From Camarhynchus parvulus (taxonomy: Eukaryota > Chordata > Aves > Passeriformes > Thraupidae): a stretch of DNA of 64,000 nucleotides. Every line of letters begins with the position of its first letter. The first letter of the stretch is position 1. A program made the translations under genes and the position numbers. Shown in pieces: positions 26,101 through 38,326 of the stretch. The stretch is taken from assembly GCF_901933205.1 (NCBI RefSeq), contig NC_044573.1, forward strand, positions 83,596,546-83,660,545, read 5' to 3'. The notes under the pieces were generated by a model. The model searched no databases. It saw only the letters and a list, made by a program, of their open reading frames with translations, and had not been told where the DNA came from.

Positions 26101-27689
26101 ACCGAAAAAGATTTTTTAAAAGACATTCCACAGTGAATTGTCTAATTCCTTAATAATTTTTATCTAAGATAGTCCAGTTGTGCAAGTCATCTCAATACCT
26201 AGAAATCAGAACATTCTGATGGAACAAAAAAAATTATGAACAGAAAAAGCAACTTCAAAGAAGCTGTTGTTACATTTACACATAAAACAACTAAGAAAGT
26301 AAGTTCAGCTCTAATTATGCTTAAAACCTCCTTATTTGATATTTTTGATGTAGAACTTCTAGTCCATTTATAGTCTTTCAAAGACACCCCCAAATTTAGA
26401 ATCATGAAAGTTACATTAAACTTCAGAAAATGTCTAAGAGGTGAGCACAAAAATAATCTGTTTAGTTTATAAAAAAATCCACATCCAGCCCACCCTACTC
26501 CTACCTCAAAAATCTAAAATGTCATCTGATTTCAATATATCAGTCTTTTCCAGGGAGGAAGTACTGGGAATTAATAGGCCTTTTAGTCTAGCAAGGAAAG
26601 GTACAATAGGCAGCACGTAAGGGGAAGCTAGCCTGCTTCAAACTCACGAGAAGGCCTGCATTTTAAGACTGAGATTAGTCACTGGAACAAGCTGCTATTA
26701 AAAGCAGCAAATTCATTTCTTTGGCCTTCAAAAGCACAATAACTGGATTTCTGAAAATAAGCATTAGTCAAACTCAAGTGATGAAGCCTGATAAAGGAAT
26801 GACTGAGTGAATGTTAATGGCTTGTGATGTGCAGGAGGCTGGATTACATGTTCTAGTGATACCATCTCTCCTTAAATGCTCTGAGTAAATACAGCATTGT
26901 ACTTGCTTTGAGCATAATGATCAGAATTCAGCAAATCCACCTTTTTCTTCTCCTCAATTTTAGGTTTCTTTTCATAAATCAGGGAGACAATTGCCATGTT
27001 CCTGTCTGTCTGCTTTGCTATTTTTTATGCTCCTAAATCTTGAAAAGTAGCAGAATTCACTTGATGACCCCTTCACACTAATATGGCATTATAATATAAA
27101 TGAAAGCTGAGGCCATTATATTTATCACTGCTAAACCCACAGAATTAGCAAGCACTCATTGGGCATGCTGCTTCCTCAAGCATGTGGGATAAACGGCAAG
27201 ATTTTAGGGACTTCTTGGGACCTTCAGATCTTATTTTAGTTCTGTGAACAAATAAACACTAAAGATGTTTAAGTAACTGTTTGCTTTAAAAGCTTATTTA
27301 TTTAATTAAAACAGTAATTTCAGTTCTGCAGATTTGTGTCATGCCTGTCCCATACCAGCCTTCTGGCTATTGTATCTTCTCCTCTATTTCTCTGCAAGGG
27401 AAGGTCCCACTGCATCTTCCATTCTTGAACGATTTGTAGCAATGGGTTAAATTTAAATGGGAAAAAAAAAAAAAGATTTGTTAATAGTAATGTACTTGAA
27501 AAGTGTGGAAGAAGCAGTGCCACTGCTACCATTTGCTCTGAGGAGCCGTTCTGCAGGTGAGGAGCTGTGCCCCTTTTTGACAAGATTTTTCTAAATATCC
27601 GTGTCCCTGACACCGTGCTTTCCGAGTCGGTTCTGATTTCACGACAGCAGCACTGCTATTTCCCTGGAATTATCATCCATGCATCCTTC

Positions 27690-28460
27690 CCAGCATCGGG
27701 CTCCGCTGACCCGGTGGAAGGGAGCAGCCGCCGCTGTTTATGGCGGTGGCAGAGCGCAGGACACGGGTGGCACGGGCTGTCCCCAGCGGGGCTCGGGGTC
27801 CCGCAGCTGGGAGGATGGGGGGTGACATGGGCGGGGACACGGGCGGGACGTGCCGCAGCCGGGAATACCTCGCTTGGCATCCCACGGGGAGCCAGCAGGG
27901 CCGAGAGAGGTGATGGTGAGCCCTGTGTACCACTAAGGAATAATGTCCCCGCTTCCCCGTCTGGGGCTGTTTCGGAAGCGGTAACCAACAGCCTGCTGTG
28001 TGCTCCTGCTCCCGGGGAGAGTGCTCCATTCCCTGCCATCGTAACCAGGATTAAAGCTCCAACCCGCAGGGGGAGCGACATCTCCACGCTCCGCCGAGCC
28101 GCACGCCCTCGCGTTCTCACCAGCGTCGCTGCGGAAAGCGGGCGGGGGCCTCAGGAGCCCTGAGCTTCAAACCCAGCGCTTTCTGCTGGCCGGTGACACC
28201 GCCGTGACCTTCTGCCGGCTTGGAAAAGCCGCTGAGACGGGCAGGAGACCGGGCGAGGCGGATCCTGCCCGGTTCCAGCACTGTGCCGGTCCCCCCCGGC
28301 GCACAGCCAGACGGTCCCGGTGCCGGTGCCGGTGCCGGTGCCGGTTGCGGTGCCCGCGCCAGGTGGCAGCAGAGCCGCAGGGACGGGCGGGCAGGGGGCG
28401 GCTCGGAGCCAGCGCCGCGCCCCGCCCGAGAGCGGCACGGGAAAGTTGCAGGGCTAGGGT
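27690..28460. promoter_or_regulatory. Orphan CpG island
   Basis: About 0.8 kb of GC-rich, CpG-dense sequence lies in otherwise AT-rich intergenic DNA, 17 kb upstream of the CLN8 island and 20 kb downstream of DLGAP2 coding sequence. It includes GGGCGGGG- and GGCGGG-type (Sp1-like) motifs and a GGTGCC hexamer array. Open frames of up to 198 codons on both strands overlap each other and show the alanine/arginine/proline/glycine bias of GC-rich DNA, with no domain. It may be a promoter for an unannotated non-coding RNA or an alternative upstream exon; neither can be shown from sequence. Confidence 0.6.
28316..28347. repeat. GGTGCC hexanucleotide repeat
   Basis: About five consecutive copies of a GGTGCC/GCCGGT unit inside the orphan CpG island, followed by a degenerate copy. 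It encodes the Gly-Ala-Gly-Ala run of the spurious plus-strand frames. Confidence 0.85.
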
Positions 28461-31400
28461 TTTTTTTAATGGCGGAAAATGTGGGAAGGGTTATGTTTGT
28501 TTGCGTGGTTTCAAATGAATAATAAATAAAAAGGAAAACAGGGAAAGCTGGGAGGGCAGTTGAGCTCTCCAGAAAGTGACCTGGGCTCCGCGGTGCCAGC
28601 GTTGGCGGGTGCCCCACAAACTCTTCGCAGGCTCTCTCGGCTGCGGACCTGCGGCTGCGGAGTCACGGCCACACTATTTGCTGTTTCTGCAAGGAGAATT
28701 TGCCAAAGAGTGACAAACCCCGTGAAAGGTTTTTCCAAGTATGTCGGATCTTTATACACAGAATGTTGCGGCCAAGTTCCCGTCCAGAAGACAAAATCTC
28801 ATTAATTTATTTACCCTTTAATTTCTCTTGCTGTGATGTATTGTAAATGCCACTCTGATGTCTAAATCATTAGCAAGTGAGACACAGAAAGACATGTAGT
28901 TTTACTGAAATTATTGTTGGAACCAGCACCCAAACACTTTCTGAGCACTGAAAGTAAACTTCCGAGCACTGAAACTCAGGTGAGTTCCCTAGGTAATTCA
29001 GTCCTCAGGAAAGTTTTAATCTTAATTACTGACTTTTACAGGGTCAACACCTTTCTTCTACTATGAAGCTACTGAATTTTTTTTTTATCATGGAGCTTTT
29101 ATTATAAACGTCGGTCCTACCCTGTGCTTGACCTTATTTGTAATAATTACAGATCAGACATTTAACCTGTCAGTGGATAAGAATAGTAGAGGGACTATAA
29201 TTTTGGGGATTCGTTGTAGTATTTCTTACAGGTTGCTCTTAGACCATTAAAAGTTGTAAATTTGAAGACTAGGAACTAAAACAAGAAACCATAAAATCAT
29301 AAAATCCTTTTTACAGGCCAGGTAACATTGCATCAACGTTTAAGCAGGATAAGATTGCTCATCCCCAGGCCATCCAGGGCTCGACAGACCCTGTGCCACG
29401 GACTGGTGTTGTGTCTCCCTGCCAGGTAAAACTGCATCTCTCATACCTGCCTCAAACCAGATATGGACATTAAAACTGAGGATGAGATCTCCAAATGCAT
29501 TCCCTGACCCATACCTGTGAGCACCTCCTACCCCAGATGGAGGGGCAGTTACAACCAAGCAATACAGTTGGCCCTACAGCCCTGGAAAAGGCAGGTGAAT
29601 ACTCTGCCACAGGTCCCTGGCTGCTCAGGAAGAGTCTGTAAAGCCAAACACAGCCACAGGGTGGAGAAAGAACTGTGTAACTAAAATTGGACCCGGGGCC
29701 CAGCCTTGTCATACCTTCCCCAGGTAGCACAGCCCCTGTAATCCCCCAGGAGCACTGCCTCCAGGAGCTGGATGCTAGCCCCCACTTCACTTTGTTAGAA
29801 AAGCCCTTGGAGTAGTTGCATGATATGCATCTATGCAAGAGTGATGTGAGTGTGTGATGAATTAGACTGTTGCCTTTCTGCAGGCCTTAATTTCTGAAAG
29901 AGTTTAATTTGCTTTATTTGGAGCTACTGCAATAGCTTTTGTGAGTAATCCCCTATTTTAATTAAAGAAAGTAAACAGATATGTGGAAAAAGAAATATTA
30001 ATGGGACCTGTTTCCTTCCCAGTCAAGACTGAATTCAGCAGTGAGTCTGCCTCTGTGCATTGCCTTGTTGCATATGGATCGGGGCTTTATGGGACAATAA
30101 AAGCCCCTTGACATTGCAAAAGGCTGATCAGAAGCCAGGCTCAGGCACACTGCTGATGTTGGAGCCTGTTCCACAGTGGGGCACAAATGCTGAGCCCTGT
30201 GAAGGCATCTGCATGTGCTGTGATCACCTGCAGCTCCCACGAAGCCAGGCAGGGTTAAGGTCTCCTGGGGCCCTGACAGCCACAAGGCTGGAGCCTGGCA
30301 GGATGGAGCCATGGTGGGTATCCATTTCCATTGCTCCCCTCTTCACAGAAGTACTCTTTACTGAAGGCAGAAAGGAGTGTGTATAGAGAAAGTGAGAGAG
30401 AATGAGCTAATTTTTTACCTCCTACATAAGAGGTATAATGCTATGCTGCTTCCTTGTTCTGTCTCTAGTGGTCTAAGTAGATTAAGAACCAGCTGCTGCT
30501 TCAAGCTGTCCTTGACAAGAGCATGGAGAATTCTAGGCAGCTGATGAAGTGCAAACTCCATTAGCTCTGCAGCTGATGTGCTTTCATGTGCTCCCAGCCA
30601 GTCTGAGCAGCCTTGGTGGGCTGCTGGGGGAGCTCAGTGGCAGTGGGCTGCCACCATGGGTCAACAGCTATCTGGAGCGCGGATGCAGGAGACATTTGTC
30701 TTCATTCTGTCTCTCAATTTACCTTAGTAAAGCAGATGATCAATGAACTGTTTCATAAATGGACTGAAATCCCAAAGACCTGAGAGAGGGTGGTAAGAGG
30801 GACCTCTTTTTCTATTCCTCAAACTTGTTCAGGTATTCTGCTCCTGCGCTGCCTTCAATATCCTTCTGATATTTTCATCTTTACACAGAGGTTGCTCTGT
30901 CCCCTACAACACCCATGTGAAGAGTCATTTTTTTCCCCCTAATGTGATGCCAGATTATTTGTGGAGAGCAGAGGGAAAAATAAAAAAGCAGAATATTCAG
31001 AGTATTCTGCACTTGGAGTCAGAAATGCACCCTCAGACCTGAAGGGGTCATTCAGGAAGATGGGTTGACATGGTGCAGTGGCAGATGTAGAGTCTGGTGT
31101 GGCTCTCAGAGATCATGAAAACACATGAGGGAAAAGCAGAGATCACATCTGCCATGGTAGATGGGAGTCTATGTAGAGGTTTCTCCTCTCTGCAAATACA
31201 GTTGTTCTCCTTCTGTAATGGGCAGGCTGACAGAGCTCACTGAAGGAGTAGCCAGCATGTTTTCAATGCAAACTGATGTGCCTGCTATACTGTGACCTGT
31301 GCTGAACCTTCCTGCCAATATCACATTTATTCTGTGATAGCAACCCTTCCCCAATTTTTTCCAAAAGCATGCTTGTCCTTTGCAGGGCTGCACAACCTGC

Positions 31401-33096
31401 AGCCACCATGGCTTCCTGCCCTGCATGAAGCTGCCCTACCCTGACTGCAGCAGTGCCTTCTTACTGTAAGCCCCTGCTCCCAACAGCCAGGTCATCAGGA
31501 CAGGCATGGTCCTAGAGGATGGTGATGTCATTGATGTCCTTTGGGCCCCAGATCACACAGAGCTCAGCTGTCAAGAAATGTTCCTTAGAAAACATGTTTA
31601 TTTTCCATTGACTAGAGGGAAACTGGGGACATACAGTATAAGGCTGAGATATGCACCATAAACATCCTTTCTGAAGATTTCTAGGATTTCTTTTCTCCTT
31701 TTCTCTTCTGCTTACCAGTTGCCTAAAGGCAGAGCCAACCTCTGAATATTTGTGACATTTTTCTCCCACAGAGTTTTCCTCAATAAGGTAAAAATTCAAA
31801 GTGCACTTTGTTCTATTTTATAGATAAGTTGCCTGAAGGATGTATTCAAATCAGAGAAATCACAAGCACATGTCTGCTTGTTCTTCCACACACTAGGTGT
31901 ACACCCATGGCTCAGCTTAAGGAAAACTCTAGAATGTCAATTGATAAATGCATACATACATTCAACAAAAATGCTGCAGCTTTGAAAAGAACTGAAAGCA
32001 TTTTTCATTTAGGTGGGACAAACCATGCCTTTGTATCCAAGCAACTCTCTAAGATGTAGCTGATGCCTAACTTAAAATATACTTATTAAAATGAACTAAT
32101 GCATAGAGTAAAGAAAACAGCTAAGAAGTATTAGAGAAATCCATAGTAGAAAAATAAGTGGGTGGCAAATAGTGCTTTCACAGAGCCTAAGCAGATCTCC
32201 AACCTTCATAAATAAATATTTAATAATATTATCTTATTTTGCACAATTTCTGAATCACAACAAAGAAACTGAAAATTGAGGCTCCTTTTAGACATATCAA
32301 TGAACATAATCTCAATTTTTAACTATAATATGAAAGCAAGATTAAGTAACAAGGCATCAAAGTACAACACTGATAAGGGTGTGAAATTTCTGTTCTAAAA
32401 TAATTTTGCACTTCTTTTCTCCCAACTGGCAAGTTTAATATGACAAATTTCTTCTCCATTAGAAACAGAAACATTGAATACCACAAATCTCTGCAATGAG
32501 ACTCCCCAGTAAATATTGTTCACATATTTAAAATTGGTATTTATTACACCCAAAATACATATGAGGGTTTTTTTTTTTCACAGAATCCCTTTTGTTGACA
32601 TTCTCCTTTCTTCCCCATGTTTCTCCTCTGCAGTGTCTTGCAATGTACTGAACAGAGACGCTTGCCTGACCCTGCCACATTCTCTGGGCTCTGCTCACTA
32701 CCTCTGTTCTCTCTGTATACTCTGCTCAAATACTGACACTGGTTTTCATACACAGAAATACTTGTATTTTATATACTCTCCAATCCAAAATGTCCTTGGA
32801 TTTCAGAGGGTGTATTTTCTGTCCTCTGTGTCAGGCAGTTGTGAAAAGTGTGATTTAAACAGTGATTTACATCGTCTGTGGCACAGCCTTTACAGTACTC
32901 AGATGGTGCTTAATGATACCATTGCAGAGTAGCTCATAAAACTGGGCACATAAATGTTTTTATGATTATGGACATGCATGGGCTCAATTCCATATATCTT
33001 TCTGAATTTAGGCATTTCTGCTGAAATAGCTTGTTGCCATTCTGCAGTGCACCTGGTAAGAGGTCTGGCTAAAATCAGCTAAGGCATCAAGCCATT

Positions 33097-33130
33097 TGTT
33101 TCTCCAGGGTTGCCAGTCCCTGGAGAAACA
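33097..33130. repeat. Perfect 13-bp inverted repeat (hairpin)
   Basis: TGTTTCTCCAGGG and its exact reverse complement CCCTGGAGAAACA are separated by 8 bases. The stem is too short for a typical microRNA precursor, and no T tract follows. Confidence 0.85.
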
Positions 33131-36100
33131 TAACTGCTGAGAAACACTAAGAAAGAAATAAGTAAGGCCTCCTTTGTTGTCTAGCTTAAATTTTGTTCTT
33201 TGTGTGAAGAAAGAGATCTTTTATGCATTAATTTTAGAACACACAAGATTTAACTGAAAAGGACTCCCTTCAAACCATCTCAAGCTGTTGTCCTGTCAGC
33301 CGGGAAACTAACACTCTACTAACTGAGCTGTCATTGTCTCTGAGAAGTCAATCTTTAAGCCACTCTCTCTCCATCTTTTAAAGCAGTCTTACAGAAACAT
33401 GACCTGTCAAGTGTGAACAAGCCAAACCATAGGAAAGGAATATCAGCCAGAAGGATTAAAATACTGAGGCAGGAAGATGCTGAGAGATGGATCTCAGGAT
33501 TTTTGATAAAGGGTCTTGTAAGAGAAAAGTTTGTTAGTTTGGCAGAAAAGAGATTTGGGAACGGGAAGAGAAAGAGGTACAGACTGGAGTTTCATTTTGG
33601 TAGGGAAAAGAGGTTGAGGATGTCTTTGCAATAGTAGGAGAGAGGGGAGATGGGCACTGAAGTGAGGTGAGAGGGATTTGAGAATTGAGCCTAAGGGTAT
33701 TGCAAAATGGAAGACTGGAGCAGACATGACAAGAGTATTTATTAGACAAACTTGATGACACTGATCGTTGTCAGTGCCTCCTCATGCACATGCAAGCACA
33801 CTCCCAACGCCTTCTTTGTGGGCAAACAGCTGCTGACACTGCAAAGGGGCACATTAGGATGTGTTTGCAGCAACAGATTAGCTGTCCCTTCTCTTGAGAA
33901 ATCACCTTTCGGACACAGCTAAAACTGGTTCATTCCAGGACGAATGTTTTCTATGGAGTGGCTGCTGCACTGCAGAAGGCTGACATCCATGTGAGTCTAT
34001 GGAAACCTGGTGTTGGTCACCTGAAGACCCTCATGACCCAGCTAATTGTCTTACTGTCAATTTAGTTGTGATTTCTGTCTTAATGTCCCTCTATTCCTGC
34101 CTAGAGCCTTCTGAACAAGATTCATACTGAACTGGGACCAATTGTCTGCCTCACATTTTTTCATCCCTCCCTAGCTGCTCATATAGCATCCCTGCTCAGA
34201 TATTTTGGTATGGATCTGGCAACATCACATCACACTTATTTTTGTCATTTCTTCAGCTTCATTAACCTAGCATCTGTCTATGAGCTGCTTTTATGGGGAA
34301 AAAAAACAACCAAAAACCTCTGAATATTTTCAATTAGTATGCTACAAAAGAAAGTTTTTTTAAAACAACTCTCCTTTTGAATAGAATAGTTAAGCCATGC
34401 TTCCTTGGCCGAAAGTGTTGACAATGCAAAAGTATTAACAACTGTATTTGAATAACTTTATTTTAAAATATACACATATATCAAAACTATTTTCTTTAAA
34501 AATGCTTTCATTCTACACGCAAATGGTTGCATGTAGATAAATAAGACCAAAGGTCCTTGAATTATGTTTTAAGTTCACTGTCTTGTCCTTCAGAAACAGA
34601 CTGAGCAGAACTACAAAATAAAATTACAGTTAAAGAGATCTTTAAAAATCCATTACTTCTCAGCTACAGCATCTCAGTTAAAAACTGTGTTTCTGTGAAG
34701 AGGATTAACACCTACCTATGAGTCCAATGGAGATGCCAGGGGCATACAGGAGTAGTCACACTGTGATTTAGTGGGAGATCAAGAGTTTGATCACAGAAAA
34801 GGGTGCTCACCTACCATAGTCATAAGTAAGACTATGACTTCAGGCACAAAGAATATACCTCCACAGTAGTGTTCAGGGAAAAGAAATGTAGAAAGAAATT
34901 TGGAGATCATTCTGGTAGTCTTTCTGTACAAACACAGGGCTAGAAAAGAAATACAATACTTTCATTGTATTTTCCTATAGGTTGCTGGTAGAACAACTAC
35001 TCGAATGCTGCTTCAAACAAATAAAGATTCAAAAAAGTTATAGATTAACTAAAAAACTTTTTATAGCTTGCTTAATCATTCTAAAAGCTTGTTCTATTTA
35101 AATGATCAAAGATTAAAGACCCCTTGATCACAATTTATAAATGCCAAATCTAGCTGTTGAAGTTATAATGAGATTCAGTGACTGGAAGATGAAGCTAAAC
35201 CAATTCAGACCGTAAATAATGCTCTCATTAGTTATCTGTGTACATATAAACTCTTGAAATAATCTATCAAGGGTTGCCCATCACTAAAAATTAAATCAAC
35301 ATAGTTTTTTTTTAATTTGGTAGATGTGCTTTAATTCAGCAACATCTATTGGACTTGAAGCAAATTAAATAATGGATGTCCATTGACCTGTTTTATTCAG
35401 AGGACTGAAGTAAATGATTTTAAGGCCTATATTAATCACTGAGTTCTTTAATTTATCCAATGAAAATAACAATGTCATAGCTCAGTCAGATGAGTTAATC
35501 CTTATGTCTTGATTTGTTTATTCTAATCACAGTATTAGAATACCCTTTGCAGGGGATACTTCCTTCCTCCCACAGCCAGCAACAACCCTAAAACAGACCA
35601 CTGGGACACATCCTGGCCTCTAGGTCATGTTGCCACCTGTGTCAGCAAGAATTCACAGAGGCCACACTGGATCAGATAGGGACATTTTCACCAGCGCTGT
35701 TGTCCAAAGGGATTACAGAGAAGGTGACATTATTTGGGGTTGTAACTATACCCTGCTGAGAGATGTCCCATGACAGATGCATCTTTTAAAATGCATTGCA
35801 GTGCAGCCCAGAAACAATGTGGTCATTTTTCAAGGAAAGAGACATCTAAGTGTGCTTCTCATTAAGTTCCCAGTCAGGCAATTCCAAAACCTAATCATTG
35901 TTCTGCCTTTTTACTTGGCTGGCGGTGATTCATTCAACCTCCCTGGGAGCATGTGTCAAATGACAATAATCTGCTCTCTGGGGGCTTCCAAGCAGTAGGT
36001 ACTGTTATGTAGTGTGCTGGAGCTTGAAGGTGCATTTCAGCATTTCACCCAGACCAGCACAATGACTGGTCTTTCATCTGTATTGATGATGATGGAACAA

Positions 36101-36144
36101 GCAGCATAAAAGCTGAAGAAGATGGGGGAAGGGGTTGTGACTTA

Positions 36145-36483
36145 ATTGCAGCCTTCCAGAACCTAATGGGAGCTTGCAAGAAAGCTGGACAGGGACTTTC
36201 TACAGAGGCATGTAGTGATAGGAAAGGGGGAATAGGCTTAAGCTGAAGGAGGGCAGGTTTAGGTTAGGTAATAGGAAGAAATAATTTATTGTGAGGGTGG
36301 TGAGGAACTAGAACATGTTGCTCTGAGCAGTTGTGGATGTCCTGTCACTGAAAGTGTTCCAAGGCCAGGTTGGAGGTGACTCTGAACAGCTTGCTTTAGC
36401 AAAGAGTGTCCCTGCCCATGGCAGGGGGAGTTGGAACTAGATGATCTTTAAGGTTGCTTCCAATATAATTTGATTCTATGATT
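36145..36483 (+). mobile_element. CR1 LINE, 3'-end fragment
   Basis: About 340 bp of the 3' end of a chicken-repeat-1 retroposon in sense orientation. Recognisable blocks in order are AAGAAAGCTGGACAGGGACTT, GGCATGTAGTGATAGG, GGTGGTGAGGAACTAGAACA, GTCCCTGCCCATGGCAGG and GATGATCTTTAAGGT. It ends in the family's ATTCTATGATT terminus instead of poly(A). It is 5'-truncated and carries many substitutions, so it is dead and fairly old. It lies in intergenic DNA. Confidence 0.92.
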
Positions 36484-38192
36484 TCATCTGAGCCTTTTAT
36501 GACAGTTTGTAATTTCTCTTTCCTTAGATATTTGCTAACAGCTACTGGCCTTGCATCTGACATATATAAGCAATAAGAACTCAATATTTAGGGAGAAGGC
36601 TGTTACAACTTGCTTCTAGTCAAATTATACAATATTTTGCATTTGGTACAATTTTTTTTGTTGATTTTTTTGCCAGTTATAGTCATATAACACTTTGGCC
36701 TAAGTTAAGGTCTGTGGTGTACAGCTTTGATCAAGGATTTCTCTTTTGTAAAGCCCTTACACCACTTTTTCTACCATTAAGGGTTGGTGCTTTCTGAATC
36801 TTTTGCATATCAAATTGTGCCAAATGGCAGTCATGGAAATCATCACTCGTTCTGAAGAACCAGACAATGAACACTCCTTCTCCAGCTCCAGGCTGTATCA
36901 GCCAAAAGGACATGAAAGGTCTGCTGCCAGGCACCCTTGTTCCACCCCAGCTATTACCAAAGCTATTTGCAGGATTCTTCCTTCCCTACCTGGAGCTTAC
37001 TGCAACAGGTCAGAAAAGGGTTACTGGTCAAGGTAGCCCGGCTTGCCTTGACAGGAGTATAAGCGGCTCAGGAACAGATTAGAAGGGGCAGTAAACTGCA
37101 GCATTAAAAGCGGTGAGCTGAAGACAGCTGCTGCTGCTAGCACAGCCAGATCTTGCCCTAAACATGTGCAGCAGCCTTAGTTTTGCTTGATTTCTCATCT
37201 AAAATAAGAAGCACAATAGAAAGTAGGATTTTCCTCTGGCAGCTTCTACTTATCCCAATCTCATATGCATACCTCCCCCTTAATTCTAGATTTTAATTTG
37301 CCCATTGAGCCCTCTAAAAGCTCCCTTCTTTGTTCTTATTCACTTCCCACTCACTTCTAAAGACAGTGGCTGTGATCATATTGTGAATTCTGTTATGCAG
37401 CAGTACCAATTAGTACTTGAACTTATTCCTGACTGTTACTTTTGAAGAAGTTGAAAGTATTTTGTCATTTTCATTCTTCAGGTCACTTTATGAAAAATTC
37501 ACCTTCTGCAGTAGACTCTGGGTTTTTAAGTCACGATAACTCAAATCACAAAAACTTAATTTAACAGATTGAATTTACGCAATTTTTTGCTATTGCCAAT
37601 GTATTCACTTATTTCATGCTGTTTCCAACCACCAGTTCCAGCTCTGTACTGAGTACAAAATGGAGTCTGGGGAATGTATAACTAATCAAATGGGGTAAAA
37701 TAAGAAGTGTGCATCTGGATCCTTATGTTTGGGCTTCAGGCGAAGTTTTATTACTTATTGCTGTTGCAATATGGTTTTGATGATCACATTTCCTCAGAAA
37801 CCTGTCATTCTGAAGCAGTCAGTATTTGTTTTTTTTGTTTATCCTCTTCAGCAGTGGTAATGATTAATCTGATTCTTTTGGCATGCAGTTTTAAATCCAG
37901 TCCCTTCACCAGAATGAAATTTAACCTTAGCAAATGGAAATCTGCCTTGTCAGTGTAGAGTTCTTTTCTATGTGCTGAAGGGCTAAATGTTCAGTAAACT
38001 CTCCTACAATGATTTCATGAGTACACCTGCTCTCTCCTTGGTTGTCAGTTTGATTTTTGGTAGTGTAGGTAAATTTAGATTTCATTTTATAGGGAAAAGT
38101 GAGATACTCCTACTAAAAGACCTTAAGGGAGGTTTCATTCTACGCAGCTATTTCACCCCTTTCTGTGAAAAACATTTCCAGAGGGCCATTTT

Positions 38193-38326
38193 ATTTCACA
38201 GAATACTCTGAGTTGGACAGGACTCACAAGGATCATCGAGTCCAGCTCTCAAGTGAATGGCTCATGTAGGGATTAAAGCCGTGACCTTGGTGTTATTAGC
38301 ACCATGTTCTAACCAACTGAGCTAAT
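38193..38326 (-). mobile_element. tRNA-Ile/CR1 composite SINE (TguSINE1-like)
   Basis: Read on the minus strand, the element starts with TTAGCTCAGTTGGTTAGAAC (tRNA A box). GGTGCTAATAACACCAAGG follows, the anticodon arm of tRNA-Ile with anticodon AAT, then a B-box-like GGCTTTAATCC. After this head comes a tail with GATGATCCTTGTGAGTCC and TCCAACTCAGAGTATTCT, which matches the 3' end of a CR1 of the X type. This composite is the known zebra-finch TguSINE1 architecture, in which CR1 machinery mobilises a tRNA-derived head. It supports a songbird source. Base changes in the A and B boxes suggest it is inactive. Confidence 0.82.

Larger units (their letters stand above)
10831..27600. other. Intergenic region, no gene supported
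   Basis: AT-rich intergenic sequence downstream of DLGAP2; its first few kb could still be 3' UTR. Only short, unrelated open frames occur, none with a domain I recognise. It contains a moderately GC-rich patch (about 11.6-12.9 kb), small palindromes and duplications listed separately, and AT/GT simple repeats. No tRNA, rRNA or coding exon is seen. Confidence 0.6.

Noticed and set aside
27567..28617. Open frames of 198, 154 and 166 codons around the orphan CpG island
   Set aside because: Mutually overlapping frames on both strands with composition-driven residues, including Gly-Ala runs from a hexamer repeat. No domain or splice context.
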